NCBI GenBank assembly: GCA_015680685.1
Contig: MNCI01026436.1
Coordinates: forward strand, 1-20,792
DNA: 20,792 nt
DNA from: Gnetum montanum
Lineage: Eukaryota; Streptophyta; Gnetopsida; Gnetales; Gnetaceae
Direction of reading: 5' to 3'
The translations under genes were made by a program, and so were the position numbers. The first letter of the stretch is position 1. Each line of letters starts with the position of its first letter. The notes under the pieces were generated by a model. It did not search any database. It saw nothing but the letters and a program-made list of their open reading frames with translations, and had not been told where the DNA came from. This document shows, piece after piece, positions 9,946-19,091 of this stretch.

Positions 9946-10224
9946 CAATTGATCTACATCAGGTACACACCAATCAACCAAGCCATTGGCACACACCTTA
10001 TAAAGTTGTTCATTGATTTCCATGAAGTGCTTAGCCTGATGCAAAAATTCTTGTTTCTTTCTTTAGTCCAGATCTTATGGCATCTCTTGAGTAAGAAGAC
10101 AACTGAGGATGCCATCATACCATTTTAGTTCTATGAGAATTTTTTTATTTATTACACTAGCAAAGAGCAGTTTATCAGGAAATTGGTCAGAGAGCGGGCT
10201 CTCCTTCTCTGTTGTTCCATCGTA

Positions 10225-10605
10225 ATCAAGACAAGTGATCAATGTCAACATTCTCAATCCCTTTTCAATCTATCATTTTAAGATCAAATTCTTGCAAGAT
10301 CACTAGCCACGATATGACATGGGGGTTCACCATTGGCTTGTTCATGAGGAAGTAGATAACATTGTGATTAGTGTGCACAAATACTTTATATCCAAGCACA
10401 TAGTACCTGAACTTTTCCAAAGCATACACCACCATCATTAGTACTTTTTTTTGTGGTGGTGTAATTCAACTATGCACCCATAATTCTTTGACTTGCATAG
10501 TGGATGTAGTATAGATGTTTCTTATCATCCAACTGCATAAGCATGACTCCTAAGGCATAGTGAGATGCATTTATCATAATATAAAATGGTTTGGACTAGT
10601 CAAGT
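10225..10605 (-). pseudogene. Ty3/gypsy RNase H
   Basis: Minus-strand motifs in order: SKPFYIMINASHYALGVML, YYIHYASQRIMGA, LNYTTTKK, TNHNVIYFLMNKP, SWLVILQEFDLKMIDWKG and a D-H-L-S-C-L tail. This is the standard RNase H following the reverse transcriptase in Ty3/gypsy pol, which removes the RNA strand during replication. The first catalytic Asp of the family motif (cDAS) reads Asn (INAS), and the TDH motif reads TNH. A stop interrupts the middle. An open stretch after it (10257-10075, ESPLSDQFPDKLLFA) belongs to the linker to integrase. Confidence 0.85.
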
Positions 10606-10679
10606 ACTCATAGAATTAGAGTCTCTACAAGCTTCTACTTGAGGTTTTGGAATGTATTTTCACATGCCTTGGTCTAGAT

Positions 10680-11590
10680 TCAGGGAGCATATTTCTTTGT
10701 TAGCTCAACAAATGATTTTATGATCTTAGAGAAATTCTCTATAAATTTTCAATAGTAGCCAATGTGTCCAAGGAATGATCGAACATCTTTGACAATTTCT
10801 AGTTGGCAGGTGATTCCTTGGATGATCCTTATCTTTTTAAGGTATGTCTCAATCCCTTCCTATGAAATTCTACATCCCAATACAATGCCTTCTTAGACCA
10901 TCAGATGGCTCTTTTACCAATTGAGCCACATATTTTTTTCCACACATCTTTTTAGTACTTGCTTAAGCTGCTCCAAGGCTTGCTTAAATGTAGTACCATA
11001 AGTGAAGAATTAGTCCATAGAGACTTCCATTTTACTACCTATTTGTTGTTAAAATATGCTTAATACTAGACATTAGAAAGTGGCAAGAGCATTGTACATA
11101 CCAAAAGGCATCTTGTGATAGGCAAAGGTCTCCTAGGGACTCATGAATGTTGTCTTGGCTTAGTCTTATAGTGCAATATAGATTTGCTTATAGCCATTAT
11201 AACCATCTAGAAAATTGTAATAGTAATGCCTAGATATGGTCTCCAACACCTGGTTAACAAATGATAATGGAAAATGATCTTTGAATGTTGTCATGTTTAA
11301 TAGCCTGAAGTTGATACAAACACATTATTTTCCACCTCTCTTTGGCACTATCACAAGTGGGCCAACCCACTCGTTATTAGCAATGGAATAGATTTACCCT
11401 ACCTTAAGGAGTTGCTCAATATTCTCTTTGATGATTTGCTTCAGTTTTGGATTCAACCATTGTTGTGATTGCTTCCTTGGCTTCATGGATGAGTCAATAT
11501 AAATGTAGTGCTCACATATCCATGGATCAATTATGGTGAGTTCAAGATATAACCAAGCAAAGACTATTGGCCATCTATTAATCACTTTCT
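10680..11590 (-). pseudogene. Ty3/gypsy reverse transcriptase (Athila/Tat type)
   Basis: The minus strand reads in order PKLKQIIKENIEQLLKVG, NEWVGPLVIVPKRGGK, KDHFPLSFVNQVLETISRH, FLDGYNGYKQIYIAL, TFAYHKMPFG, the active-site region MEVSMD-stop-FFTYG, LKQVLKRC, EGIVLGCRIS and VRSFLGHIGYY. This is the full span of fingers, palm and connection of a plant Ty3/gypsy reverse transcriptase. The essential second Asp of the F/Y-x-D-D motif is a TAA stop, and several further stops are scattered. The wording EGIVLG...IS...GIE and DHFPL.F is typical of the Athila/Tat branch. Confidence 0.93.
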
Positions 11591-12094
11591 TTTATTTTTC
11601 TTTCTATTCAGGAGCAAGTTTGACATTAAGTATAACCGACTTGTTATTTTTTAAGAATGCAAATTCCAAGCTGGTAGGTAGAGTTTTCAACTCTAGGGGC
11701 ACTTGTTTGAAATTATCAAGGATCGTTAACTCTCCCCAATTCGTTTCATTGTTTTCATTATTAGAGAGTTGGTGATGAACTTGCTCTAGTTCATCCATTC
11801 TTGTGACATAAGTGTATGTCAGGCTCTTAGTAGGCTCCATGCACATTATGCTTCTTTCAAAATCAATAGGTAACCACTAGGTGCCTTCTTATTTTGTGGT
11901 TGCTACATGTAGATGCTTTTAAATATCTACCTCATGTGCACATTGTCTACATGTAGAAATAGATACTCATTTCACTTACCAGATTTTCTTCATGCAATTG
12001 CACCCTATATCATTGTACATGATGCATGGAACTTTTCTCTTCTTGATCTTTCCAAATACATTTATCTTAGATATCTCCATGGAAGGATCTTTAA

Positions 12095-12391
12095 TACCTG
12101 ATTTTTATATCAACAATGCTTAACCATGACCTTCCCATAATGTTTACAAAGTTCCCCTTATAGTTCTTAACCTTGATTACTAGGAAGTTGGTAGGAAAAG
12201 ACCACCCATAGATAGTGGTCACAATGTCTTTGACTAGTCCCAATGGAACAGTGATGGACTAGTCTCCCAATTCTAATATGATTTTACTCTTCTTGAGAGG
12301 TGATAGGTTTCAGGAAATATACATTAAAAATCAAGTTCACACTAGAACCTAAATTAAGAAGAGCTTTACATGATTAATTTCCAGCAATCTA
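12095..12391 (-). pseudogene. Ty3/gypsy aspartic protease
   Basis: The minus strand reads CKALLNLGSSVNLIFNVYF, a match to the plant retropepsin motif L-x-D-L-G-(A/S)-S-V-N-L. It later gives IMGRSWLSIVDIKI, matching the conserved I-(L/M)-G-R-P strand. The enzyme would cut the Gag-Pol polyprotein. The catalytic Asp is replaced by Asn (NLG) and stops and a frameshift lie between the two motifs. It sits between gag and the reverse transcriptase as expected. Confidence 0.75.
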
Positions 12392-12449
12392 TAAATAGAT
12401 AAGGGACTCCTAGGATTAGCTAATTTCCTAGGAAGTTTGCTAGCCCAGA

Positions 12450-14702
12450 TCCAATCAAATACAACATGAGAAACATAGTAGTATGGATTTTGGATTATAT
12501 TTGATTTGAGGGGTTCTTGATGGAATGGTTTACATAGGATGATGTAGGAGCAAGGTGACCAGCTGCCTAAGTTTGTGAGGGCTTAGTAGGGCTGTTGGGT
12601 CAGAAGAATAATCTTTTACAAGCATGAGGTTTCGAACCCCTCGATTGATGAACCGATTGTAGATTGATGACCCTAGGTGGTAGCTATGTTGAGGATGGAG
12701 GAACAGGTGTAGGAATAAAATGAGGATAAAGATAAAATGTGGTATCCCTCCTAGAATGTGGAGAATGAGCTCTAGAGTAGTTGAGAGAGTAGTAGTAATG
12801 TTGGAAAGGAGAAACATGATTAGAAGAGTCACATGGAGACAAAGGTTGTTGAACATAATACCCATATGAATTTAGTTACCTATAAGGGTAGTGCTACCTT
12901 GCTGGTGGTATCTCCCATGACTATGGTTGGTGCCACTATTGATATTGCTTATACGGTTGCAGTGGAGTTCCACTTGGATAATATTATTGTTGCTGACGAA
13001 ACTATCTAGGATTACCTTGTGGATAAGATAATCTTCTATGTGTTTATCTTTTTGCTAGTCATGGATTTAGAGCATACACCCCAAACTGTTGTAAGTGTGA
13101 CATGATGGGGAAACATCCCTTAGGATGTTCATATTGGCAAATGTCACATCTTCCATCATCATCTGATTCAATTTCTGTAATGCCCTCTACTGTCACTATC
13201 TTGCCTTTACACCTTTGTTTGGCATGTTCATCTTCTTTTCACCTCCTATGGTCATGATTACTACTATGTTCCCTTGATTCTTTAATGATTTTTATAGCAA
13301 TTTGGAATTTTTCATCTAATGAATCCTTCATTTTATTTACCTTGGCTGAAATTTCAGGCATAGATTTTTGAATTGGCAAGTTCTTTCTATTCACCACCTC
13401 ATCAAGTAGTGACTCTTCCTGACCAACACAAAATTGGACTTCCCTCTTTCTAATGGAAGCATCCCTATTGTCTCCTTTAGCACTTTCCCATTTTCTTAAC
13501 TTTCTTTCTTCTTTTCCTACTTGCTTAATTAGCCTTTGAATCTGATGGGCTCTACATTCTAATAGTTTTTCTTAGGCATAGATCCCAAGAGTTCTTCTCA
13601 TTTTCAATCTAAGTCCATCTATGATATGGTGAAGTTGTTCCTACTGAGAATAACCATGGCTAGGGCATTGGTGTATGAGAGAATAGTATCTGTCCATGGT
13701 GGCATCCAAGGGTTCATGATTTCCTTACTTTCATCCTTGGATTTTACTTCTCAGATTAGACACTTTTAAGTACATTTGATACTTATCATTAAATAACTCT
13801 AGCATTGTACCAACTTTTTGCTTCTTTGATGAGTGTTCTAGGAAATAGCTTTAATTTCTTCCAATTATTTTCAATATTTTGTTAGGCACATGCATCATGA
13901 AAATCTTGAAGATGTTTCTATAGATCAAAGTTTTACCCCCCTTCAAATCTAGAAATATTGTTCATATCAAGTCGTCTAATCTGACTATCTTTCACATGCT
14001 TGGTTGGAATTTTTATGGCCTATGCAATATTTAGCATGTTTTGAGTTGCTAGAAAAGGCTCATCATCATCATTATTTCAATGATTTCAATGATGTCCTAT
14101 GCTACCCCCTCATTCATGGTGGGCTCGACGATCATCATTGTTGTCTAGTTGTTTCCCTTCATCACAATTGTTCTTTCTATGGCATTTGTCAGAACTAGAA
14201 GAGGAAGAAAAAGATGTAGATGAAGAGGGTAAAGAGGGAGGAGGACTACCACCACCATGGTGTCTACCAACTTCTCTACAATTATCACAGCCACATTTGT
14301 TAGTTTTCTATTCATCTTGACACTTGTCCAAGCACCTTCCTTGACTTCCATTTTTACTTGAACCTAGATTGTTGATAATGGACTATAGATTCAGGGCTAC
14401 ATCCTCACCACCAATTACAAGGGGTGGAGAATCTTCATGTTGAGAACCCCTAGACGAAGCATCCTTGTTATCATTTTGGTTAAGCAAAAATAAGGGATTG
14501 GTGAACTATTTTCCCTTCATAGTCTCATGGTGCTTCTCCTAGTGTCAATCTCTCCTGCATTATGTTTCAGTGGGATGATAGTCTCGATAGTCATAATCAT
14601 GCACAATCTCTCTTGAAGATCCTAGATGCCCAACCTCTTAAGAGTTTGAAGCATCATCTGAAGCACAGATTGATCAGGAGGCATTACAATGTTGACTTCC
14701 AT
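12450..14702 (-). pseudogene. Ty3/gypsy gag (capsid and zinc-knuckle region)
   Basis: From an ATG at 14702 (MEVNIVMPPDQS) the minus strand runs through a low-complexity segment (GGGSPPPSLPSSSTSFSSSS, about 14250-14190). A capsid-like core follows: RRLDMNNISRFEGGKTLIYR at about 13980-13920, then LDATMDRYYSLIHQCPSHGY. Next come a charged helical stretch (VGQEESLLDEVVNRK, about 13420), one degenerate CDIC...H...C zinc-knuckle-like site (about 13150-13090) and a Q/Y/P-rich tail. FEGG followed by an aromatic/helical block is typical of plant gypsy Gag. At least ten stops or frame changes. The plus strand at 1-620 holds a second, independently decayed copy of the C-terminal third. Start codon choice is tentative because the 5' end adjoins another element. 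Confidence 0.75.
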
Positions 14703-14990
14703 ATGTCGCCATCACAGTTGTTCATCCTGACGTAGGATGAACGTGAAGTTAGGCACATACTCATTTAGATGAGTATATAGCACCTTACATTCTTGAGGCA
14801 CTAGTGGTTTAGTATCATCCCACTTTGGACTAAACCATACATGATAAAGCTACCACTAGGTCAAGTTAGAAGATAGTGATCTGTGATCAAAACTTAACAA
14901 TCTAGATATGACACTAGTCCTATCCACAAAATTTAACAAGACCATGTGTATATACTTGTGATTCATATAGTTGGATGTAGGGAACCCTCA
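14703..14990. other. Junction between gypsy gag and the copia remnant
   Basis: About 290 bases with no recognisable domain. Minus-strand reading has short gag-like stretches (VPQECKVLYTHLNEYVP near 14800) then loses coding character. No LTR, primer-binding site or clean target duplication is visible, so the exact boundary between the two elements cannot be placed. Confidence 0.4.
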
Positions 14991-14994
14991 CTGC

Positions 14995-15480
14995 TTATTA
15001 CACTAGTAGCAATTTAATCATGTCATCTACCTTTTGAATTTTATTATTGATGTATTGCAATATTATAAACTTATCATGCATCTATCTTAGAAAATTCATA
15101 TCAACTTTAATACGTTTCATCTTCCTATGGTAAATTGGGTATTGGATAATTTTAATTGCCATCATGTTATCATAATAGAGTGTGATTAGTTTTAGTATTT
15201 TGATCTCAATTTCTTCAAATAATTGATCAAACCATATCTAATCTTTTAATTTCATTTACATTATAGAATTGTCTACATCTATTGATGAAATTGATACTCT
15301 TTTCTCCTTCATACTACTCTAATTCAATGTTGATAAACCAAATTGTATGATAAATCCAATTCATGATTTTCTTATTTTTGGATCTCTTACCCAATCTACA
15401 TTGAAATATGTTATCATTTGCGACTATTTATCATCAATGTATTACAATGCAATGTTTATGATTCCTATTATGTATTTCAA
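14995..15480 (-). pseudogene. Ty1/copia RNase H
   Basis: The minus strand includes VDWVRDPKIRKSW (about 15395-15345), matching the copia D-x-D-W-A-G-D...R-(K)-S-T-S-G block. Its last recognisable piece is near 15060-15010 (KFIILQYINNKIQKVDDMI), matching the K-x-I-x-(V/L)-x-Y-(I/V)-x-(T/S)-x-x-Q-x-A-D-x-x-T-K end of pol. The stretch between is badly decayed. It marks the 3' end of the copia pol on the left. Confidence 0.75.
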
Positions 15481-15539
15481 AATATTCTTTTCAACCTTCC
15501 TATGTACTTTCATGGAATGTCACTTCCATATGGTTAAAA

Positions 15540-16290
15540 CATTCATTGCATATTGAATGTTTGGTTGGGGATTTGCTAAGTACATAAGTGATCCTATCAA
15601 TTTTTGATATTGGGTTGGATTACTTCTAGTTCCTTAGTGTAGATATTGAATTTTGATAACATTAATATTACTACTATAGTACAATCTTCCATCAGTTCCA
15701 TTGCATATTTCTTTTGTATCATCAGTATCTTCCCTTTTTCTAGATCTTCATCCCTAGGTAATAATGTGTTAATTCTTTATCAAATATTTCAAGGTTTTAT
15801 CTTAATGGTTGAAGTTATCTAGTGTTTGTTGATCCCTTTCAGTAAGTAGAATATTATCAACATGAAATGTCGATATTATATGCAATATTTTATTGTTCTT
15901 CCAATAGAATAGATTTTCATCTTAATTGATTTATTAAACTTATGATCCTTTTAAAATGCTTCCATTTGTTGATATTATGTCCTTAAAAATTGTAGTAATT
16001 TTTAAAGGCTTTCTTTAATTTGCACATTAATTTCTCACCTTGTATGAACCCTTTTGATTGGTCCATATAAATTTCTTTCTCTAGTCCTCCATATAAGAAA
16101 TAAAAGTTTACATTAATCTAGTATAACTTCTAGTAGTTTGTTATTGTTATTGTAATCATTACTATGAAATTTTTCATTTTAACATTTAGTGCAAATTTAT
16201 CTTTGTAGTCAATTCCTACTTCTTAAAGGAATCCTTTTGCAACAAGTCTAGCGTTATATTTATCCAAGCTTCCATCTTCTTTTAACTTTG
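15540..16290 (-). pseudogene. Ty1/copia reverse transcriptase
   Basis: Minus-strand motifs in order: YNARLVAKGFL-stop-EVGIDYK (about 16258-16200), YGGLEKEIYMDQSKGF, KLMCKLKKAFKN, ISTFHVDNILLT (15890-15840) and GSLMYLANPQPNIQYAMNV (about 15600-15540). These match the copia order ARLVAKGF, LxEEIYMxQPEGF, LxYVDD(I/M)L and GSLMYL...RPDI. The active-site motif YVDD has become HVDN, so catalysis is lost even apart from the stops. Confidence 0.9.
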
Positions 16291-16989
16291 TGGTACATAT
16301 CCATTTGTTTCCTACAATATTTTTATTTGTTGGTTTTGGTACCAAGTCCCACACCTTTCTCTTAATCATCATGTCATATTAGGCATTCATGACATCCTTC
16401 TAGTGTAATTTTGTTAGTACCTCCCTCACATTCTTTGAAGCTTCCTTATCTAGATTGTTTATGCATAGATAAATTTCCTTGTCATGTTGCCTCCACTAGT
16501 TTATTCTTAACTATTTGTAGTATTTCTTCTACACTTTCAATGGTTTTATGTCATTAATTTAACATTTTCTTCTAATCATCTTGGGTTTATTTTTTTGATG
16601 ACTTCATCAAAGGCCTTCATCCTTTTATACCTCTTCATGCTATTTTCCTAATCTAGGAGTTCCTGTGTGATGGTATACTTTCATAAATTCTCCTCCTTGG
16701 TACACTTCTTCATCCAAATATTCTATTATTTCTATCCATAGAACATATCTTTTATGATTCCAGTAATCATATTGTTTTTTTGTTGTAAACTACATCTCTT
16801 AATATTACAAAATTTTGGTTTTGATCATCTTAAATCTTGTATTCTTTTATATGTTTAGGATAATAATGAAGGTTTCTTCTCTTTCCTTCATGTCACTCTT
16901 TCTTTAATTAAGTATGTGATAATACACTTTATATCCAAATACTCTTAGGTTCTCCACCTTTGGTTTCCTTCCACTTCATATCTCATTCA

Positions 16990-17645
16990 TATGTTCAAAA
17001 TGCAAGGGAATGGTTGGAATTTTGTTTAAAATAAAAGTTTTTATTCTCATAGGTTCTCCCCAAAAAACTTTGATCCAAATTTTCTTGAAAGAGCATAGAT
17101 TTGATCATTTCAACTATGCTCATGTTTTTCCTTCTACTATTCCATGTTGCTAAGGTGAATATGGCATTGCTAATTGATGAATAATTCCTTTACTTTGAAG
17201 AAATGTCTTAATTTCTATCATGTATATTCTATGTCATTGTCAAATTGAAATTTCTTGATTTTATATCCAAATTTTTTCTCCACTAAGTTTTTAAATCTCA
17301 TAATGATATCAAAGGCTTCACTTTTTCTATTAGATGATACATGCATATCTTCCACGAGTGATCATCTAAGAATGTTATAAAGTATCTGTTTCCATCATTA
17401 ATCTTTACATCTCCATAACTCCTAGTATCTAAGTAAATTATGTTTAATATGGCCTTGGTGGTACATTCTAATTTCTATGGGAATGGAGTTCTAGCATGTT
17501 TTTTCAATGCACATGATCTATAGAATTGAATTTCATTGAGATCAAGATTTAACTACCCTTCCATCATTTTCAGTAGTTTCTCCATACATATTGTACTTAC
17601 ATGTTGAAACCTATCATGCCTCAACTCATTTTATGATTGATTATA
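16990..17645 (-). pseudogene. Ty1/copia integrase
   Basis: The minus strand gives a GAG-pre-integrase-like start (LRHDRFQHVSTICMEKLLKM), RYFITFLDDHSWKICMY, FLQSKGIIHQLAMPYSP-stop-QHGIVEGKT (about 17200-17110) and RKPKVENLRVFGYKVYYH. These follow the plant copia integrase pattern, where the G-I-x-x-Q-x-x-x-P-Y-(S/T)-P-Q-Q-N-G-(V)-(A/V)-E block carries the catalytic Glu. Glu remains in VEGKT, but the Gln preceding it is a stop and the frame breaks several times. Non-functional. Confidence 0.85.
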
Positions 17646-17940
17646 TGTAACAAAGTACATATATTTTATTAGTGGATTTAAGGTGAATACTATTGGCACA
17701 TTTAGCCATTACATGGAACAGTTGGAATATTTTGTTCAAAGATAGCACAATTCCTGGTCATAAAATTGAAGTTTAATATAGTGAGTTGACAGGAGGCAAG
17801 CCAATATGTTGAAGTGTTTGGTTGTTAAGTTATAAAGATTGGAATTAAAATAAAAAAGACTAAGGATGGGATTCTTTGCTATTAAAGGAAATACTCCCTG
17901 TTAATGTTGACAATCATGGATAATACATTATCGGATTATT
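17646..17940. other. No gene recognised; AT-rich flank between copia and the CpG-rich block
   Basis: No recognisable protein on either strand and no LTR terminus. It is the transition between the old, CpG-poor copia remnant and the CpG-rich block that follows. Confidence 0.4.
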
Positions 17941-18061
17941 CAGAAAATGGATTATTAAAGGGTCAGATTATCAGAGGATTGGATTGGCCATCGTATTAGC
18001 GGTAAAGCCCTGCACATGAAGGAGGCAAGAAAAATGCGATCAAGAAAAACAAAGAAAAATA

Positions 18062-18334
18062 ATGGCCACCGCTGGAGCAGGAACGGAGCACATGCAGTCT
18101 TCAAACTTGAATAATGTGAAAAATTCGACACAAGAATCAGATCCGAAGGCAAGCGCACATGAAGAAAACAGAGACGGCGGAGAACTTGCATACTCAGGCA
18201 AAAAAGGGGCAACTAAAACGACATCTGCACTTACATTTGCAAAAAAGAAAATGAGCAGTTCGCCCCAAAAATTATTAGTTATTCAGCTCAGCATCGGAAG
18301 AGAAAAAAAATGCGTGCGATCATGGAGATGTTGA
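18062..18334 (+). CDS. Hypothetical 90-aa ORF with strong start context, possibly a first exon
   Basis: The start AAAAATAATGGCC has A at -3 and GGCC after the ATG, close to the plant consensus AACAATGGC. The product starts MATAGAGTEHMQSSNLNNV and is rich in Ser, Ala, Lys, Glu and Asn up to about residue 70 (KKKMSSSPQKLL), so it is probably disordered and hydrophilic. The last 20 residues look different. The neighbouring frame (18274 onward) continues with similar Ser/Glu/Lys composition (SSASEEKKNACDHGD), which hints at a frameshift near 18270 or at an exon end. The opposite strand is also open (18212-17955) but hydrophobic and less gene-like. No homologue recognised; it could be a captured host exon or the start of the downstream element's transcript. 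Confidence 0.4.
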   Translation: MATAGAGTEHMQSSNLNNVKNSTQESDPKASAHEENRDGGELAYSGKKGATKTTSALTFAKKKMSSSPQKLLVIQLSIGREKKCVRSWRC

Positions 18335-18515
18335 ATCAAAAGCTATCATAAGCTGAAAGCCTTATCCCTGGTTGAAACCTGAAATGATCATTTAGTATTG
18401 CCGATTGTTCAACAGTTTTATGGCTCCAACTGACGGAAATTTAAAACAGGCGCTGGGCAGAGACCTGAAACCCTTAGCACTAAGAACCATTCACGACCAC
18501 CATTGTTGCTACTGA

Positions 18516-18707
18516 TATTGTTGCATCTGCCGTGGGCATCAAAACAATCTGGCCTTTGCCATTGAAATCGTTGTCTTTTTGCTCACCGATATGAATGCAG
18601 ACCACCACGACAGAAGGACAACCGAAAGTGCAGAGCCAAAATTTTCAAACCTTAATATCAAAAAATTGCAGGCATTTTCTAGAGGCAGAGGTTACGATAG
18701 TTGCTGA
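18516..18707 (+). other. Short open coding-like fragment
   Basis: Open for 63 codons before a TGA at 18705-18707, with an internal ATG at 18591 (MNADHHDRRTTESAEPKF) and a later FSRGRGYD run. It is hydrophilic and similar in composition to the ORF at 18062, and it lies in the same CpG-rich block. It may be a broken part of the same gene. No family recognised. Confidence 0.3.
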
Positions 18708-18710
18708 TCC

Positions 18711-18841
18711 AGACGGAACACACGGTGATGTTTCCTAATACGGCGGTAGAGTCTTCTCCCGTGAAGGCAGTTGCTGGAACGTCTTCAATCAAAGAATCAG
18801 TTGCAGGATCGGTGGCTTTGCCTTCGGGCTCGTATTTCTGA
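18711..18841 (+). other. Short open coding-like fragment
   Basis: A Ser/Val/Ala-rich stretch with an ATG at 18728 (MFPNTAVESSPVKAVAG) ends at a TGA at 18839-18841. It is in a different frame from the fragment just upstream. It may be the continuation after a frameshift or simply chance in less AT-rich DNA. No family recognised. Confidence 0.25.
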
Positions 18842-19037
18842 TATTCCGAATTTTGATTATTGTATGCAAGATAAAATTAACCACCGTTACTTCCAAAAGG
18901 GGAAGATTATATTGGATTTTTATAAAATCATTATAGCTTAGTGACACTTAGGAATTTAAATTAAATTAGGCTAAATTAAGTTCTAATCTTTAACCAAATA
19001 TTTTGCTAAGCAAGACTTACAAGTAATTTCCCAATGC

Positions 19038-19039
19038 AG
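19038..19039 (+). other. Candidate 3' splice site upstream of the protease/RNase H frame
   Basis: TTTCCCAATGCAG followed by GTTAAGG fits the plant acceptor TGCAG|G. It is preceded by an AT-rich, branch-point-compatible stretch. The frame after it is open to the window end. A spliced leader or first exon from the CpG-rich block is possible, but no convincing donor was identified. Confidence 0.25.
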
Positions 19040-19091
19040 GTTAAGGAGAACTCCAAACTTAACTACGCTAAATGACTACTTTAGTGAAGCT

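Larger units (their letters stand above)
2879..14702 (-). mobile_element. Decayed Ty3/gypsy LTR retrotransposon, Athila/Tat (OTA) type, with an extra ORF after pol
   Basis: Reading the minus strand, domains occur in the order gag, protease, reverse transcriptase, RNase H, integrase, integrase C-terminal extension, spacer, long coiled-coil ORF, TGGGGGTA purine tract, putative LTR. RT before RNase H before integrase is the Ty3/gypsy order. The RT reads DHFPLSFVNQVLETISRH, FLDGYNGYKQI and EGIVLGCRIS, close to the Athila/Tat branch. An extra ORF between pol and the 3' LTR is known in several Athila-like elements. The visible body of about 11.8 kb is in their usual size range. No 5' LTR or primer-binding site was found; a copia remnant begins about 290 bases beyond the gag start. 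Many stops, frameshifts and lost catalytic residues show it is long dead. Confidence 0.85.
14995..17645 (-). mobile_element. Decayed Ty1/copia retrotransposon (pol remnant)
   Basis: Minus-strand order is GAG-pre-integrase/integrase, reverse transcriptase, RNase H, which is the Ty1/copia arrangement (integrase before RT). Each domain has recognisable motifs, listed in separate entries. Stops are frequent, and several are glutamine codons turned to TAG or TAA (SP-stop-QHG, GFL-stop-EVG), as expected from deamination of methylated cytosine. No LTRs, gag or protease were found at either end, so the remnant is truncated on both sides. It lies immediately upstream, in the same orientation, of the gypsy gag. 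Nested insertion followed by deletion is the simplest explanation. Confidence 0.88.
17940..18880 (+). other. CpG-rich block, possible captured or host exon/promoter region
   Basis: CpG dinucleotides are frequent here (for example in ACCGCT, GACGGCGG, TGCGTGCGAT, TACGGCGG, TTCGGGCTCG), while they are rare across the previous 17 kb. The AT bias also drops. The block opens with a run of related short motifs (GGATTATTCAG, GGATTATTAAAG, AGATTATCAGAGG, 17932-17980). It then has an excellent start context at 18062 and several open fragments in different plus-strand frames (18062-18334, 18516-18707, 18711-18841). Low CpG loss suggests sequence that has not been methylated for long: a recent insertion, an active promoter/5' exon, or a captured gene fragment. 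No family was recognised. Confidence 0.6.

Noticed and set aside
14004-14351. Three overlapping short frames on both strands
   Set aside because: They arise from low-complexity His/Asp/Ser/Glu-coding sequence of the decayed gag; the coherent reading is minus strand.
17955-18212. 85-codon minus-strand frame
   Set aside because: Opposite the 18062 ORF; Phe/Leu-rich product with no motif and a poorer start context than the plus-strand ATG.
18895-18907. AAAAGGGGAAGAT purine run as a possible polypurine tract of an element ending here
   Set aside because: No LTR-like TG terminus or repeat can be matched after it, and an intact plus-strand ORF starts about 100 bases on.
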